DNA from: Calamus simplicifolius
Lineage: Eukaryota; Streptophyta; Magnoliopsida; Arecales; Arecaceae
NCBI GenBank assembly: GCA_900491605.1
Contig: UESW01001509.1
Location: 62,001-126,000 of the forward strand
DNA length: 64,000 bases
Reading direction: 5' to 3'
Shown: in pieces, positions 20,697 to 33,330 of the stretch
How positions within the stretch are numbered: the first letter of the stretch is position 1
Layout: each line of letters opens with the position of its first letter
The notes under the pieces: generated by a model
Told to the model about the DNA's origin: nothing
The model's input: the letters and a program-made list of their open reading frames with translations, nothing else
Database searches by the model: none
Made by a program: the position numbers and the translations under genes

Positions 20697-21101
20697 AACT
20701 GGTATCTCTTATGCTTCGTCATTTGGCTACCCTCGATTAATCATTGAGGGAGACTCTATGATGATTATCAAGTGGATTAGGCGTGATTGGGATTCTCAAG
20801 TGGATTAGGCGTGATTGAGATTCTTATTCTATTCTTAATCTCATGCTCAGAGATATTCGGGTTAATCATTGAGGGAGACTCTATGATGATTATCAAGTGG
20901 ATTAGGTGTGATTGGGATTCTCAAGTGGATTAGGCGTGATTGGGATTCTTATTCTATTCTTAATCCCATGCTCAGAGATATTCGGGTTAGGCTTCTTGTT
21001 CTTCTGTGATTCGTCATATATATAGGAAAGCGAATGCTGCAGCTGATCGGGATCGACTCGCACCAGAGTGGTGTGATCGCCCACTTGTAACAAAAAAAAA
21101 T
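20697..21101 (+). mobile_element. L1-type LINE 3' end (copy A), internally duplicated
   Basis: A 5'-truncated copy of the LINE family also at 25958, 37610 and 51327. The RNase H reading includes LIIEGDSMMIIKWIRRDWDS and ILNPMLRDIRVRL. It ends in the family 3' signature CTCGCACCAGAGTGGTGTGA and a short poly(A). A block of about 124 bp beginning TCATTGAGGGAGACTCT is present twice in tandem (about 20739-20863 and 20864-20986), and the AAGTGGATTAGGCGTGATT sub-block is doubled again inside each. A short deletion has removed sequence after GCTGCAGCTGAT. Confidence 0.85.
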
Positions 21102-23593
21102 CTTAAAAGACCTTAAGCTCTCATTAAATCTCCTAAATAAGCCGTTCATGAATGGCCTTTGAGGAACAACATGCCAAGGGATAAGGTTCCTTAAAATATA
21201 TGATGGTTAAAGTAGGGATCTAAAACTTTATTTTCCAAAGAATTCACTAACCACTTAATAAAGGTATGGAAGCACTAACCACCTATGATCAAAGGGTTCA
21301 AAACACAATATTAATTTAGTTATGATTTTTAATTTTTATGCTAATAAGAGAATCTGTAAATGATATATGCTTGGTACAAGATTTTAAAATCATTAAAGAA
21401 TTTGTAAGAAAAAATCCCTCTTTGATATCATTTTTTTATTTTTAAAAATATCTTACTAACACCAAGAAATTTATCCTTTAGTAAATCTCTAAGGGACCAA
21501 ACTTTTCTTACAAATTTCTTACAAAAATTATTTAAATAATCACTCACCGATCCATTGCAAATTATCAAGGGATTTTCAAAAATTTTATCAAGAAAAATAT
21601 ATTCATAGCAAATACCTTAGAGATTCTTTACTGAAACTAGATTTTGAATGTAATTTAAAATTTCTTGAAATTTCTTTCTAATCCCATGATAATTTTCTGA
21701 GGAACATATCCTTTGATGAAAGGCTAATTTCTGGTAGTGAATGAATGAGCTTATGCTTGAATTGACTATATTAAGTTGCACTTGAGTTATGCCTAAACCT
21801 TTTATCCTCTAGTCATTTATATATACCATTAGCTAAAATGAAGCTCTCATCAAGTACTACCAGACTGCAATGACCACCTTGAAGATGCTCATTGCAATCT
21901 AATGACATGAAGGTTTCTTATTTGAGGTTCAAAATAGACTAGCTAAACAAAATTTTTTCTTTTCAGATAAGACTTTGATTGAGCATATCCTTAATTTTGA
22001 GAGGAATTCGCTACACAATTAATGTAAGAGCCAAAATCTAGGTTCAAATTGAATTTTATTTTAATGTAGCATTTTAGAAGACTTTTCATCTCTCTTAATT
22101 AGAAACAGAATCTAATATAGATTTTTTTATAAAAAATACATCATGATCATAAATGAAAGATATATGTTATAATTTATCAACAATTAGTAAAAGCAAAAAG
22201 AATTTGAGACCATACGTTCAATTTTTTCTTTACTTTTTACTGTTTTCTATGAGAGATCTGAGTTGAATGGATAAAGAGAACTACTTTATTCTCTCTTTGA
22301 TTGGATCATTTGGTTACCTTTATATTTACAAGTAAACATGGATTAGATAATATTTGCATAAATTTATTTTCTTATCCAAATCTATCCAAATATGAATACA
22401 AATTTAAGCATCCAATTAATATCTATATTTATAGTTATGTCCATCAATAAAAGTGAGTATGGATATGGATAGACAATTTTCTAATCCATAGCTCAATATT
22501 TGATTTTTCTTATTATTCTATATATCTTATGCAATACTCATAAACTTTAAAGAAAAACAAATGACTATATTAATTTGCTACTAATTTAATTTATCTTTTA
22601 CTTAGTGGTATCTTTAATTCGATAGACATAAAATTTAACCATTTGACTTATATTCTAATTATCTTTTTAATTTATCCTTCAAGTTACAATGATAGAATAT
22701 ACTTTGACCGGTTGCTAGCACCAATCTAATAATCATACTACAATATTTTATGTATTAAAACACCAACCCTAATACTAGAGATCAAAGTTCTTCATTATCA
22801 CACATATAACCCCAAAAGTGTACATAATAAGCATTGGAAGTCCAAATGTTTATCTTATAAGTAAAGACACACCAATATTATATTACATTAACACAAAAAT
22901 CCCAACTGCTATCAGATTAAATCTGCTTTAAAGGTTGAAACCAACCATGGATCAAGCTGTCCCCTCCCAATCCCCGCTACCCTAGATGAGTGCCAACAGA
23001 ACCCAATCACCAACCAAGATGCAAGTGTGCATCAAGTCAAGCATTTTCTACTTGATCAATCAGAGCTAAAGCTCATTTTCCATCCTTCTATTCTTCCGGA
23101 GTAGCTTGTTCAAGATCGAGCTTTCTTGTGTGAGGTGTGGATGAAGGATCATGCCAATTAAAGAACCCAAATCCTCTTCTAGCCTACAAGAAATCTAAAG
23201 GCCTTTTCTGAGAAATCAAAAATGAAGCCTTTAACCCTCTTCTTTTGCCATCGTACCTTATACATGCAGCAGCCATAGAATCAATGTCTAGGATTTGCTG
23301 CAGTCTAGGGGATTTTTAATGGAGCCCTCAACCCATAGTTGCAACGCAGAATGGACATTTGTTTAGAGCTATAGTTGGAGCCCTACGTGGATGATTGGCT
23401 GAACATTTGGCTTGATGCCATGTAGATGGTCAATTGGCTCTTTTAAGTTTTCTCCTCGACTTTACCACAGTAGTGAGAGCCCTCAACTTGAAGGTATAGT
23501 CAAAGCCCTCAGCTTGGCTGGGCTAAAGCCCTAACTAGGTGGGAACAATGAAGAGATCATGTGATAGACACGTGTTTTCTCTCTCTACCCACC
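21102..23593. other. No gene seen
   Basis: AT-rich sequence. The part 22920-23530 has higher GC with repeated GGAGCCCT motifs, but no open frame or known repeat was recognised. Confidence 0.35.
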
Positions 23594-23614
23594 AAACCCC
23601 CCCCCCTCTTTCTT

Positions 23615-23616
<2 letters not shown>

Positions 23617-23659
<43 letters not shown>
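23617..23659. repeat. (CT)n microsatellite
   Basis: About 21 CT units, preceded by a C9 run and CTTT repeats. Confidence 0.93.
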
Positions 23660-23660
<1 letters not shown>

Positions 23661-23719
23661 CATCAAAACCCTATTCCTTTTTGAGTTATAAACTGAAGGG
23701 TAATATAAGTATTACTTAA

Positions 23720-24213
23720 GGCTGTGTTTGATATGGGGGATAAGGGGGATATCCCTCAAATATTCTCTCTTATCCCCAAAAGCTATAGTTAGAAGGGATA
23801 GATCTGAAAAAGTTTAACCAGAGAAGATAACATGTTTAACCATGGGTTATTCCCTGAACTTATTCCCTATGAAAACCAGAAATAACTAAGGTAGTGTTTG
23901 AAATAGCCCAGAGGATATTCTTATTTCCAAAAGCCATAACTATAAGGGATAGCTGAAAATAAAGTTAACCAAAGGGATAATCCATGGTTAATCATGGTTA
24001 GCCATGGGATATCCCCTCAATTTATTCCCTAGAAAATGCAGGAATAGCTGGTTATCCCTCCAAATAAGAGTAAAAAAAGTTATCCTATAGATTTACCTTT
24101 GTGCGTTTGATACGATAATGGGATAGTTAAGGGATATCCCTAGGGATAGCTAGGGAACAAACTCTATCCCGTACATTTATCCATGGATAATATTTTTTCT
24201 ATCAAACACTATC
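23720..24213. mobile_element. Tourist-like MITE cluster
   Basis: The left end GGCTGTGTTTGATA and right end TATCAAACACTATC form inverted repeats flanked by TAA on both sides (23717-23719 and 24214-24216). The interior repeats GGATATCCCT, CATGGTTA and TTATTCCCTA blocks and has a second terminus-like sequence TAAGGTAGTGTTTGAAAT near 23887. It is nearly twice the length of its relative at 62064-62321, so it looks like a nested or tandem pair. The 3-bp TAA/TTA duplication fits PIF/Harbinger. Confidence 0.7.
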
Positions 24214-24710
24214 TAAAGTTATCCTTTGATGGCAAATCTGTTATTTAAAAAAGATGATTATTCCTTTTTTCCTAGATGCTAACACTTATCTAATAGCACA
24301 AGCCTGCCTAAATGTCTGGATATCATATGGCTACCGCATGCTAATACCTTGTGAGAAATATGGATGGAAGAGGTCTTATGCAATAAACAGAAGTTTGGGT
24401 GTCTTTAAAAAAAAAATCTTTTAAAGTTAACTTTAAATTGGGCAAAGTTGAGGCATTTGATAAAATTTTGAAACAATCTTTTAGATGTTCGAAGATCCCA
24501 AAAAGTAGTCTAACAGGTAAATGCTCTAATTTGTAGTTTTTAAATACAAGCACTATTTGAGATGCATTTGGACGTTGTTTTTATTAAACTAAGAAATCTA
24601 AATTAGAGCATGAAAAGTAGTTACATTTAATATTATAATATTATAATATTATATAATGTAATATAACTATATTATTATAATTTATAATATTGTTATGATA
24701 ATATATTATA

Positions 24711-25065
24711 GGCTAAAATATTCTTTTGGTTCTCAAACTTTCAGTTATTACAATATTTATAGTTTCTTCTATTTTAAGAATATTACAATCCTAGTGTCCT
24801 ATTATATAAGGTCGATCGACATTAAAAGAATAGTCAATGTATCACCCTAACATAGACACATAAACTATCACTTAAGCTTTCATTTACTTATTATATAAGA
24901 TAAGTGATAATCCATGTGTTTACATCAATATGATATATCAATTATTTTATCAATTTTAACTAACCCTCATCTAACAAGACAACCAGAATGTAATAATATT
25001 CTTAAAACATAAGGAACTAAATTGTAATAACCGAAAGTTTGAGGACCAAAAGTATATTTTCATCC
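24711..25065. mobile_element. Foldback MITE with about 95-bp inverted arms
   Basis: The arm 24711-24807 (GGCTAAAATATTCTTTTGGT, CTCAAACTTTCAGTTATTAC) pairs with the reverse complement of 24969-25065. Pairing continues imperfectly through the middle, so the whole 355 bp is one long imperfect hairpin. The type resembles Mutator-like foldback MITEs. The flanking AT-rich sequence hides any 9-bp duplication. Confidence 0.7.
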
Positions 25066-25455
25066 ATATTGTAATAATATATATTATAAATATAATCATA
25101 TTACAATTAATATATTTCAAATATATAAAATTATTATCTATAACTTAGATGAAAATATCAAAATAAATAATTTATAAATTTAGAATATTTTAGTAATTTT
25201 TTATTATAAATAATTAGATAATTGGAAGCACATGCAATACTATTTTTTATCATTTTAAATTACTAAAGTAGTTTGTTAATATATCAAATAGATATTAATG
25301 TTTTAAAGCATTTCAAATATATACTTATCGAATATTAAACAACTTTTTATTGAAAAAGATTTACTAAAAAGTTTTATTGTCTTAAAACCATGTGCAAGAA
25401 TATCAAACAGCCTTATATGCACACGGTTAGATACCTACAACCTGCATACTCCAAC

Positions 25456-25891
25456 CCTCTTGTTTGGATGGATAGAAAACTAGGGAGGAAAGAAAACTAG
25501 GAGAGAAAATAGGAGAGAAAATGAAATTTATCTTGTTTGGATGGAGAGAAAAGTCGAGAGGAAAGAAAACTAAATGAAAAATAGAGGAAAAAAGTGGTGG
25601 GCCTACATAAAAGTTTTCTCTCCGAAACCGAAGAGATTTCGAAGAGAAAACTCAAAAGTACTTTTCTTTTTATTTTTCATTCCAATATTGACCCTTTCAA
25701 AAAACAACATATGCATTTTTTAATCATCTATAATAAGAATATTATTGTCATTGTAAATTATCAACTTTTCTCTCCTCTCTATTTTCCTTCCACTCATTTT
25801 TAAACAGAAGGAGAGAAAATATTTTCTCTTTAATTTTCTTTCCTCCACTTTTCTCTCCTTTCCTTTTCCTTTCTTTCCATCCAAACAGAGC
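25456..25891. mobile_element. MITE with TGTTTGGATGGA inverted ends
   Basis: The left end CTCTTGTTTGGATGGA and the right end TTTCCATCCAAACAGAG are inverted, followed inward by purine-rich (GAGAGGAAAGAAAAC) and pyrimidine-rich (TTTCTCTCCTTTCC) arms. It has about 436 bp with no coding capacity. Confidence 0.6.
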
Positions 25892-25940
25892 ACAAAAGTT
25901 TTTCAAAATCTAAGTCAACCGGCCAAAAAGTAGAGCGACT

Positions 25941-25957
25941 AAAAAAAGAACCAAATT
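25941..25957 (+). repeat. Left target-site duplication of LINE copy B
   Basis: AAAAAAAGAACCAAATT here and at 28423-28439, 17 bp. Confidence 0.85.
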
Positions 25958-28422
25958 CCATTAACTACCTTATATAAGACTAGTCAATCGTCTGAATTCC
26001 TCGTCTTGTCTCGGATGAGCAAGGGGCTTTTATCAGGGGGCGTTGTATTTCGGACAATGTCATTATAGCCCAAGAATTCATGTCTAATCTCCAGGAAGCT
26101 CCTGCTAGACGGTGTCTGATGGCTATTAAGCTTGATATGGAGCATGCCTATGATAGGGTGTGTTGGGATTTTTTGCATCGTACTCTGCTTGAATTTGGTT
26201 TTGGCAATCTCTTATAGAATGGATTATGGCCTGCATCCGGTCGCCTTCATTCTCCCTGATTATCAATGGCAGTCATTCCGACTTCTTCCATTCTACTGTT
26301 GGGCTTCGACAGGGATGCCCATTATCCCCATTTCTATTCATATTGGCTACTGATGATTTCTCTCGTGCGTTACATCTGGCACAGGAGGATTGTCGTATCA
26401 CCCCCTTCATGGCTAGCTTCGGTTTCACATCTTCTCTATGCGGATGATTGTATCTTGTTGGGTCAGGCTACAGTTCGGAATGCGACCATCTTTGAGAGCT
26501 ATTGTCAGGTTTCTGGTCAAAAGGTTAATCTTCACAAGTCTATGATCTGCTTTAGCCCTAAGACCAGAAGTCATGTTCGGGAAAGCATTCTCCATACATT
26601 GGGCATAAATAGTCAGGCTGATCGCCTTCTGTACCTTGGGGAAGACGCCCTGCTGCACAGATTATGCTGATATTGAGCGGCGGATCCACGATCGCATTGA
26701 TGGTTGGCAGATGGCGAGGATTATCCTTATACGATCGGTTCTGACGTCCCTACCTAAACACTGCTATTCCGTACACCTGCCTGAGAAGGATTGAGCGGTG
26801 CTTTCGGGATTTTCTGTGGGTTTCCGGGCAGGATGGTCATGGGACTCATCTTTGTCCACATGAAGGTGGCCTGGGTATTCAGTCTCTGACTGTTCGGAGA
26901 GAGGTTATGCTTGCCCGCCATGCGTCGCGGTTCTTACTTGATCCACACTGCTTCTGGAGCTCCTTTATGCGGGCTCGATACGGTAACTGGACCCCATCTC
27001 TGGATGATCAGCCTTCGTCAGCACTCCTCCTTTGGAAGGAGGTTTATTGCCATGCTCCGACTATTTTGACCAACACCTCATGGTTGTTAGGTGATGGCTC
27101 TATGGTTGATGTTATCCAGGATAAGTGGATTGTTGACCTTCCCCTCTCTCTTTGGCCTACTTTCTCCAGCATCAATATTCCTAGCAGTATGAAGGTCAAG
27201 GATTTGATCTCTCAGGACTCCTCTGGCTGGCATATGAATAACTCAACTCTTTGGTCAGGAATTAGCTCGACGAATCCTTGCTATTCCGCTTATTCAGGGG
27301 AATGTCACTGATACCAGATTATGGCGTAGATCTTCCCTGCCTTGGGCTCCTTCTAGAGACTTGATGAGTATTTATAGACCTTCTCCACATCGTACGATGG
27401 ATGCTGGTTGGGTATGGAAGCTCCCTATTCATCCCCGGGTTCAGCTTTTTGTTTGGAAGCTACTGTGGGATTATATTCCAACTTGTTCCTTCCTTGCTAA
27501 TAGGGCCTTCATATTCAGTCTATTTGCCCCTTGTGTCGTCAGGAGGAGGATACTATCGATCATGTTATATTTAACTGCCCAGAGTTAGGGGAATATGGCA
27601 GAGTGTGGGTTAATTGTCGTGCTGATGCTGAGGGCTCTCTGAGATCTATGTTTTGCATATTCTTCGGCAGGGCAGACAGTGCCAGACCGGCTTATGGGCT
27701 GCTACTGCTTACCATATCTGGCTATCACAGAATCTTCTCATCTTCACTGATGAATCTTCTCCTTCCTTCAGGGTTGTCCGGAAAGCTAGGCTGTTATCGG
27801 TTGATTTCTCTTCTCGTCAGAATGTTCCTGTGTTTGGCAGCCCTGGCCACTGGGGATCCTCTGCTGCTGCGGTAGCGGACCGGTATACGGTCTTCATCTC
27901 CTGGGAGCCCCCCCTCCAGGGTTTGTCAAACTTAATTTTGACGGTAGTGTTCGCGGCAGGCTTTCTGGTTCTGCGTTCCTTATTCGTGGGCCTGCTGGTG
28001 ATTTGTTGGCAGCTGGTGGTTTTGGTAGTCTTGACCTATCAGTTCCTCTTGCTGAACTTTATGCTGCTTGGGCCGGCATTCTTTATGCTATTAGATCCCT
28101 GCATGCTCTTAATCTGATTATTGAGGGCGATTCTCTTACAGTTATCCGTTGGATCCAGAAGGATAACTTTTCTCAAGCTCCTGTCAACCCCTTGATCCTT
28201 GATATGGGCTACCTTGCGGGATGTTGATAGAGTCCAAATCCGGCATGTTTATCGCGAAGCCAACTCTGCGGCCGATTGGGTAGCGATGGAGGTGGCTCAT
28301 CATGGTGGTTACAGGATTTGGTCTCAGAGTGACCCCTGTCCTTCTGTTCTTAATCAAATTCTGCATTCTAATTTATCTGGGCTGACTCGCACTAGAGTGG
28401 TGTGATCACCCGCTTGTACCAA
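25958..28422 (+). mobile_element. L1-type LINE copy B, 5'-truncated
   Basis: A plus-strand non-LTR element starting inside reverse transcriptase. Domains in order: RT (GAFIRGRCISDN with one frameshift, MAIKLDMEHAYDRV, VGLRQGCPLSPFLFI, the catalytic box LLYADDCILLGQ, SGQKVNLHKSMICFSP), the zf-RVT region (VWKLPIHPRVQLFVWKLLWD, CRQEEDTIDHVIFNCPE) and RNase H (IIEGDSLTVIRWI, HVYREANSAADWVA, with EGDS and ADWVA active-site blocks kept). The tail has CTCGCACTAGAGTGGTGTGA then poly(A). A 17-bp target duplication flanks it. The reading is broken by several frameshifts; the RT box reads YADD. Confidence 0.92.
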
Positions 28423-28439
28423 AAAAAAAGAACCAAATT

Positions 28440-29704
28440 AGGACTCGATTCGCCGCGGAAGAAAGAAAGCAGAAGGTTTAGCCAAGATGATTGGAGCCTG
28501 GATGTGCAATTCTCTTCGAGAGCTTGTTTATTCTGCAGACAACTCGACTTTTTGTGGTCGTGCAAACTACTTTGAATAATTCGTGCTTTAGGTGGTCGTG
28601 CAGGGAAGGGACGGCAAGGCGCAGCTGAAGAAAAGTTAGGATACGGATATAATTTAGTTTGAAACTAAACATCCTCTCCCTCTCTCCAACACGCCACTCT
28701 ACAACTTCAAGTACCTCTGCGAGGCCAATCGCCTGTAAGCAAGCTGGCCCTACTATAAGAGGGTGAGGCACTTGACTTAAATATCTAACTTGCAATCTTC
28801 AAATAAAATCAGCAGCGTTTGCCAATTTCACTTGAATCAGTTTACACAGAATATGTTGAGAAAAATTTGCTTCTAGATTCTTAAATGGTTCTTAATCATT
28901 TACCTCTTCCTAAGTTTTAAAACTCATTTCTGGGCAGTGTGACAATAATTTTAGTGCCTTTGCATCTATCATGCTTGTAACATGATTTGTGCATGAAAAG
29001 TGATTTAGAGTACATGTGCCGCGAATAAAAGCGAGAACAAGGGAAATGACCTCTGCTAACTTTTGAATGTTACATCTATTATGCTTGGATCCGTGCAAGA
29101 AATCAAATAGACTCTGGTTTGAAGAAAATTGTTGGAAAGTAAATTGCTTTGGCCAGGCTGTGTGATCCTGAGAAGTGCACAGACAGTACAAGTGTGTCGG
29201 TTGATCTAACCAATAGTTCCAGCTGCATTGTTTTTGCTTTACCTTGTTCCAGATCTCCCTTCATTACTCAAGTTTCACTACAATCTAGATCTCCTTAGAA
29301 CCTTAAAATATTACTTGGAATCATATCACAAAATCTTGATAAATTCTAGCCTCAGGATATTAATGATTTCAGGGAGAAAAATGTTAAATTCAAACATTAT
29401 CAACATTTATCATCGCCACACCATGCTCAGTGAACTATCTGTCTACTTCCTAAGAGAGTTGTGCACCAGTAAGTATTATCAATGAACATTATAATTGGAG
29501 TAACCAAATGGATAACTGCTATTTCAAACATGCAGCTCAAGCTGCCGTGTTTCAAAATAACAGCTGTTTTGGTCTTTGAGAACGCAAAGCAAAAAAGAGT
29601 GCAACACCTGTTCCAAGCAATTTAACTAACTACTAAACTCTGATATCGTTCCCCTCGACTAGGTTTTGAAAGAAACTCAGGATCTTCAAGATAGTTTAGA
29701 AATC
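28440..29704. other. No gene seen
   Basis: Sequence between LINE B and the 3' end of EMC5. The part 28440-28750 is moderately GC-rich but I recognise no protein. The right part is the likely 3' UTR and downstream flank of the minus-strand EMC5 gene. Confidence 0.35.
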
Positions 29705-32700
29705 CTATGCCTTCAACTTCAAATCTGTATCAGTTGGTAACACTTTGCCACGGTGGTTGAATATCATGAAGTCCAGGTTGGCTGGCAAGGAAACAATCCT
29801 GCATTTCAATGTAGAAATCTGGAATCAGGATAACCATGATAAATTTTCTGAGGCTCACTGTATTACCATTCTAGACAGGCCAGAGAAAGGATAAATTTAT
29901 CAAAACAGTCTTCACTAAGCCCCATAAACTGTCAATTTATTAAAAGTAGCATTACGGTAACAGAAAAATCTCTCACACAAAGAAGTCCCAAAAATGATGT
30001 ACAGCTCTGTTATTTATACCTGTCACCAACAGCGTAGCTATCAGTAACAAGGAATAGAAAAGTTGCACAACAGCTGTGCAATATTTTTGTGCGAGATTTC
30101 TATGTTATAAACATCAGCTATGTAGCTTTTCTGAGGAAGACTTCTGATTGTTGTAGCTTTGCTCACTTATTAACTACCCAGTGCATGGATCAAGAGTAAA
30201 GAAGAGCAAGATAGATGTTGACACCAGACTCACATCCAAGCATGGATGCAGTGCCAACGTTGCCTAAGATACATTGATAATGTAAATAGATAATAACATC
30301 CTAGACATGAGGGATAGCGTTTGGGTCATCATTATCTAAGCCTTTTCACATCCAGCTGAAGGTTCATTCTAATGGCATCTTATACATTCACGTCTCTTAA
30401 GCATCTTTATAACTAGTGAAATTGAATAGGCTTCTTAATGCAGGTGGAAAAAAAGAGAGCCTGTAGGAAGTAATCAATTAGTAACATTGGAATCACTTAA
30501 GTTCACTAGAATTTAGTGGAAATGTCATTCTTTCTTAAATGCTTATTTAAATAACAGCCCATTAAGAAAAAGAATTAGAAAAAAAAAACATTTAAAAAAC
30601 GTCTCCCGAGTCTAAGCAAATTTAAAGTGCATCTTTCGTTTTTTGTAACTAAGAAAGTGGATGTGGACGTTGCCAATTAGGTGACCTATGGAATAAACTC
30701 CTCTAGAGCTGCAGGTTAATCTTCTCCTTTGTGGATAGAATGTTTGTGGTGGATTTCTTTTCCTCTTGGGGTGTGTGTGATGAGGGCTGGGGGAGCACTG
30801 TAGTGTCGCTCTCAATAGGTTCATTTATGTTTGTGCCTCTATTAAAAAGATGTCTTCATAATGCGAATGATAACCTTAGAAGATAATCGAGTGAGCTTCT
30901 GAAAAGATTAATGGTGTGATCATATATTAGTTACCAAAATCAGGAGTGGGTCTAGGTGTGAGGAAACAAATACTTAGGAAGCGGGTTTGCGATTCTAAAA
31001 AGATCTACCATAGGTAGAAGATTCTAGCTACTAAGGCTCATTTAGTACTACTATCCTACAGATTGATTTCATAGCATTCCTCAATTCATGCATAAGAAAT
31101 GCAATGACAAAGAAATACTTTGATGTGAGAGGAGACATAATCGCTTAGATCTCAGCTAGGCAAACCTTAGGGATGAGAAACATGAGTTTACTTCTATGAT
31201 CATGTTCTTTCAAAGTTAAAACTTCAGTTCCACCAAGGAGTAAGGATGATGCATAGAAGTGGAATGTCCTACTAAAAGCTTCTTTGCAAAGTTCATATTC
31301 TAAGTATCAGAAATTTTACACTTCAATTTCCAAAATTGTCTCATACACTCGTATCACAAAACATTCATAAATTTGCTTGGCTTATCCTTGAAATAACCAA
31401 GTTCCTCCCAAACCAATGACAATAAAATAAAATAGGACCCCGAAGAATAAGCCCCAACAATTAAAACATCAAGAGTGACCATACCAAGTCAAAGGGTGGA
31501 AAAGCATATCAACGTACAAAGCAAGATCATTCGACAAAATATCACCATTTAAATTCTCTGAAAATTGCAAGTCAAACCTTACTCTTTGATGATTATGAGA
31601 CAAAACTTTTTTCTTTCTCAGCAACTAAGAAGTTCCCTTCATTCTGCACCTTCCGAGATCTCTTCCCGACTGGTGCAACTACCCTTTTTTTATTTTTTTT
31701 ATTTTTTTTGCATGTACGTGTGTGTTGGTAACATCTAATGGAACAACTTTTTTCCCGCATCAAGCCACATGTGTCAGGATGCCGCATAGTCTGAGCAATC
31801 CATCGTCTTGTAAAGTCCATGTTTTGTGGGGGAAAACTTGGTGCAAGAACATGCATTAATTGCCTCTTCCCAATATCTCAGATTTAAAAATGCAATTTAT
31901 CATTTAATTTTCCATTGGAGCTCCGTCTCATCATCTTTTCATGGTCATTTTGGATCCAAATATCCATCACTTTACAATCTGCAGCTTCTCTCAATATTCA
32001 GAGCCCCTCTCCCTGTACTTTCTCTTAGACACATGTTGGCATCTCCATCCTATGCTTTATGAAAGTTGAGTGCCTAAACATGCATGTAATTGGCCTTTTA
32101 GCATATTTAGCAACAAACTGGTGGAGATTCAGGTTGGAATTTAACACATCATGTAAAATGCCAAAAACACGCCAGATCAAGCATAATTCCTATGCCTAAC
32201 ACACCTTCACTTATTAGAGTTCCCTTTCACAGACCTCATGCATTAAATTCGACTCCTGGAGAGGGATACCATCTCCAAAGGGCACATTAAAACTCGTTCG
32301 ATAACTAGACAACCATATTCCCCCAAGCTCCATCTATCATCCAACAAGCACAAAAGACTTTCATCGAAAAACCAGTAATTATACCCTTATTTCTATTTGA
32401 GGTCCCATGATATCTTCATTCCTTATGAGGCCCTAACCATCTGAAAATTTAGTTTCATCAACTTAAAAATACAAGTAGATCAAAATAAAAACTACAACCA
32501 AAACCTACTATTGCACACTAAAAACAGGTAATTACTAGGGCAACCACGTAAATCGAAAACAAATATCTCACAGTACAAACCTATAATAGTAATAATAATA
32601 TAAGGGAATACCTGTTCTCTTCCGAATCTGGGAGTATGGAGAGAAACTTGGCGGGCACGGCCAGCCTGCCCACATGCACAGAGATAACCCCAGGAGCAGC

Positions 32701-33080
32701 TCCACCACAACCTTCGAAATAGACCCAAAATACATATAAACCCCAAAATTTCTTGGTACAAAACAACAACAAAAAACACGCACAACAAACAAGAATTTTA
32801 AAGAGTGAGGGAGGAGAAAGAAGAGATATTTAGCCGTGGGCGTACGTTCATCGGAGGACCCGAGAACTCTTCCTCCATGATCTTCAGCATGCCTCGATCT
32901 GCAATGTGAAGGAGGGGATGAGAACAAGGTTGAATGGAATAAAACCCTAATTCTATCGATCCAGTCTCAGAAAAGAATCGGAAGAAACAAGGAGTCGTCG
33001 AGCTTGCATTGGATGGTAGAGTAGGCGGCGTGGGCGATAATAAGGCCGCCAAAAACCCCGACCACGAATCCAACTCTCAT
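29705..33080 (-). CDS. EMC5: EMC5 / membrane magnesium transporter family gene, with a 1-bp frameshift in exon 3
   Basis: Four minus-strand exons rebuild a small two-helix membrane protein of the MMGT/EMC5 family, a subunit of the ER membrane complex that inserts membrane proteins; some members are described as Mg transporters. Exon 1 33080-33008 starts ATG: MRVGFVVGVFGGLIIAHAAY (first membrane helix). Exon 2 32898-32846: RGMLKIMEEEFSGPPMN. Exon 3 32711-32612: VVVELLLGLSLCMWAG (second helix), then AVPAKFLSILPDSEEN in the shifted frame. Exon 4 29798-29705: SLPANLDFMIFNHRGKVLPT, stop TAG. Intron 1 is GC-AG (AAT|GCAAGC); the others are GT-AG; intron 3 is about 2.8 kb. All phases fit except that exon 3 has 100 nt where 101 are needed: one G seems missing in GCAGGCTGG near 32666. 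This is either a sequencing error or a very young pseudogene. Confidence 0.88.
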
Positions 33081-33330
33081 ATTTCCTAGCTCTTCCGAAT
33101 CACGCTCGCAGAGAAGGGGGAGAGAGAGAGAAGAGAAGAGATTTGGGGGAACAGCCGGCCGGCGCTAGGAACGGTTTCTCGTTTGGTTTGAGGTCGGTCC
33201 GGTCTAGCCAGAGAATCGGAGGAGACTGAGCCGTTGGGCGGGCGCGATGGTTTTGGGATGGGGAAAAGTCTTCCTGAAGCGCGCACAGGCGCAATAATAA
33301 TCACATCTAATGCATTGCATTTGTGCATCA
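33081..33330 (-). promoter_or_regulatory. GC-rich 5' flank of EMC5
   Basis: A CpG-rich block directly upstream of the EMC5 start with a GA-rich tract (about 33116-33140), in contrast to AT-rich DNA beyond 33340. It probably holds the 5' UTR and core promoter. I see no convincing TATA box. Confidence 0.45.

Noticed and set aside
28478..28795. 105-codon minus-strand frame right of LINE B
   Set aside because: No recognisable motif, no splice context, and its ends do not coincide with any feature.
31593..32062. Frames in EMC5 intron 3
   Set aside because: Short, without family motifs, and inside an intron supported by matching splice phases on both sides.
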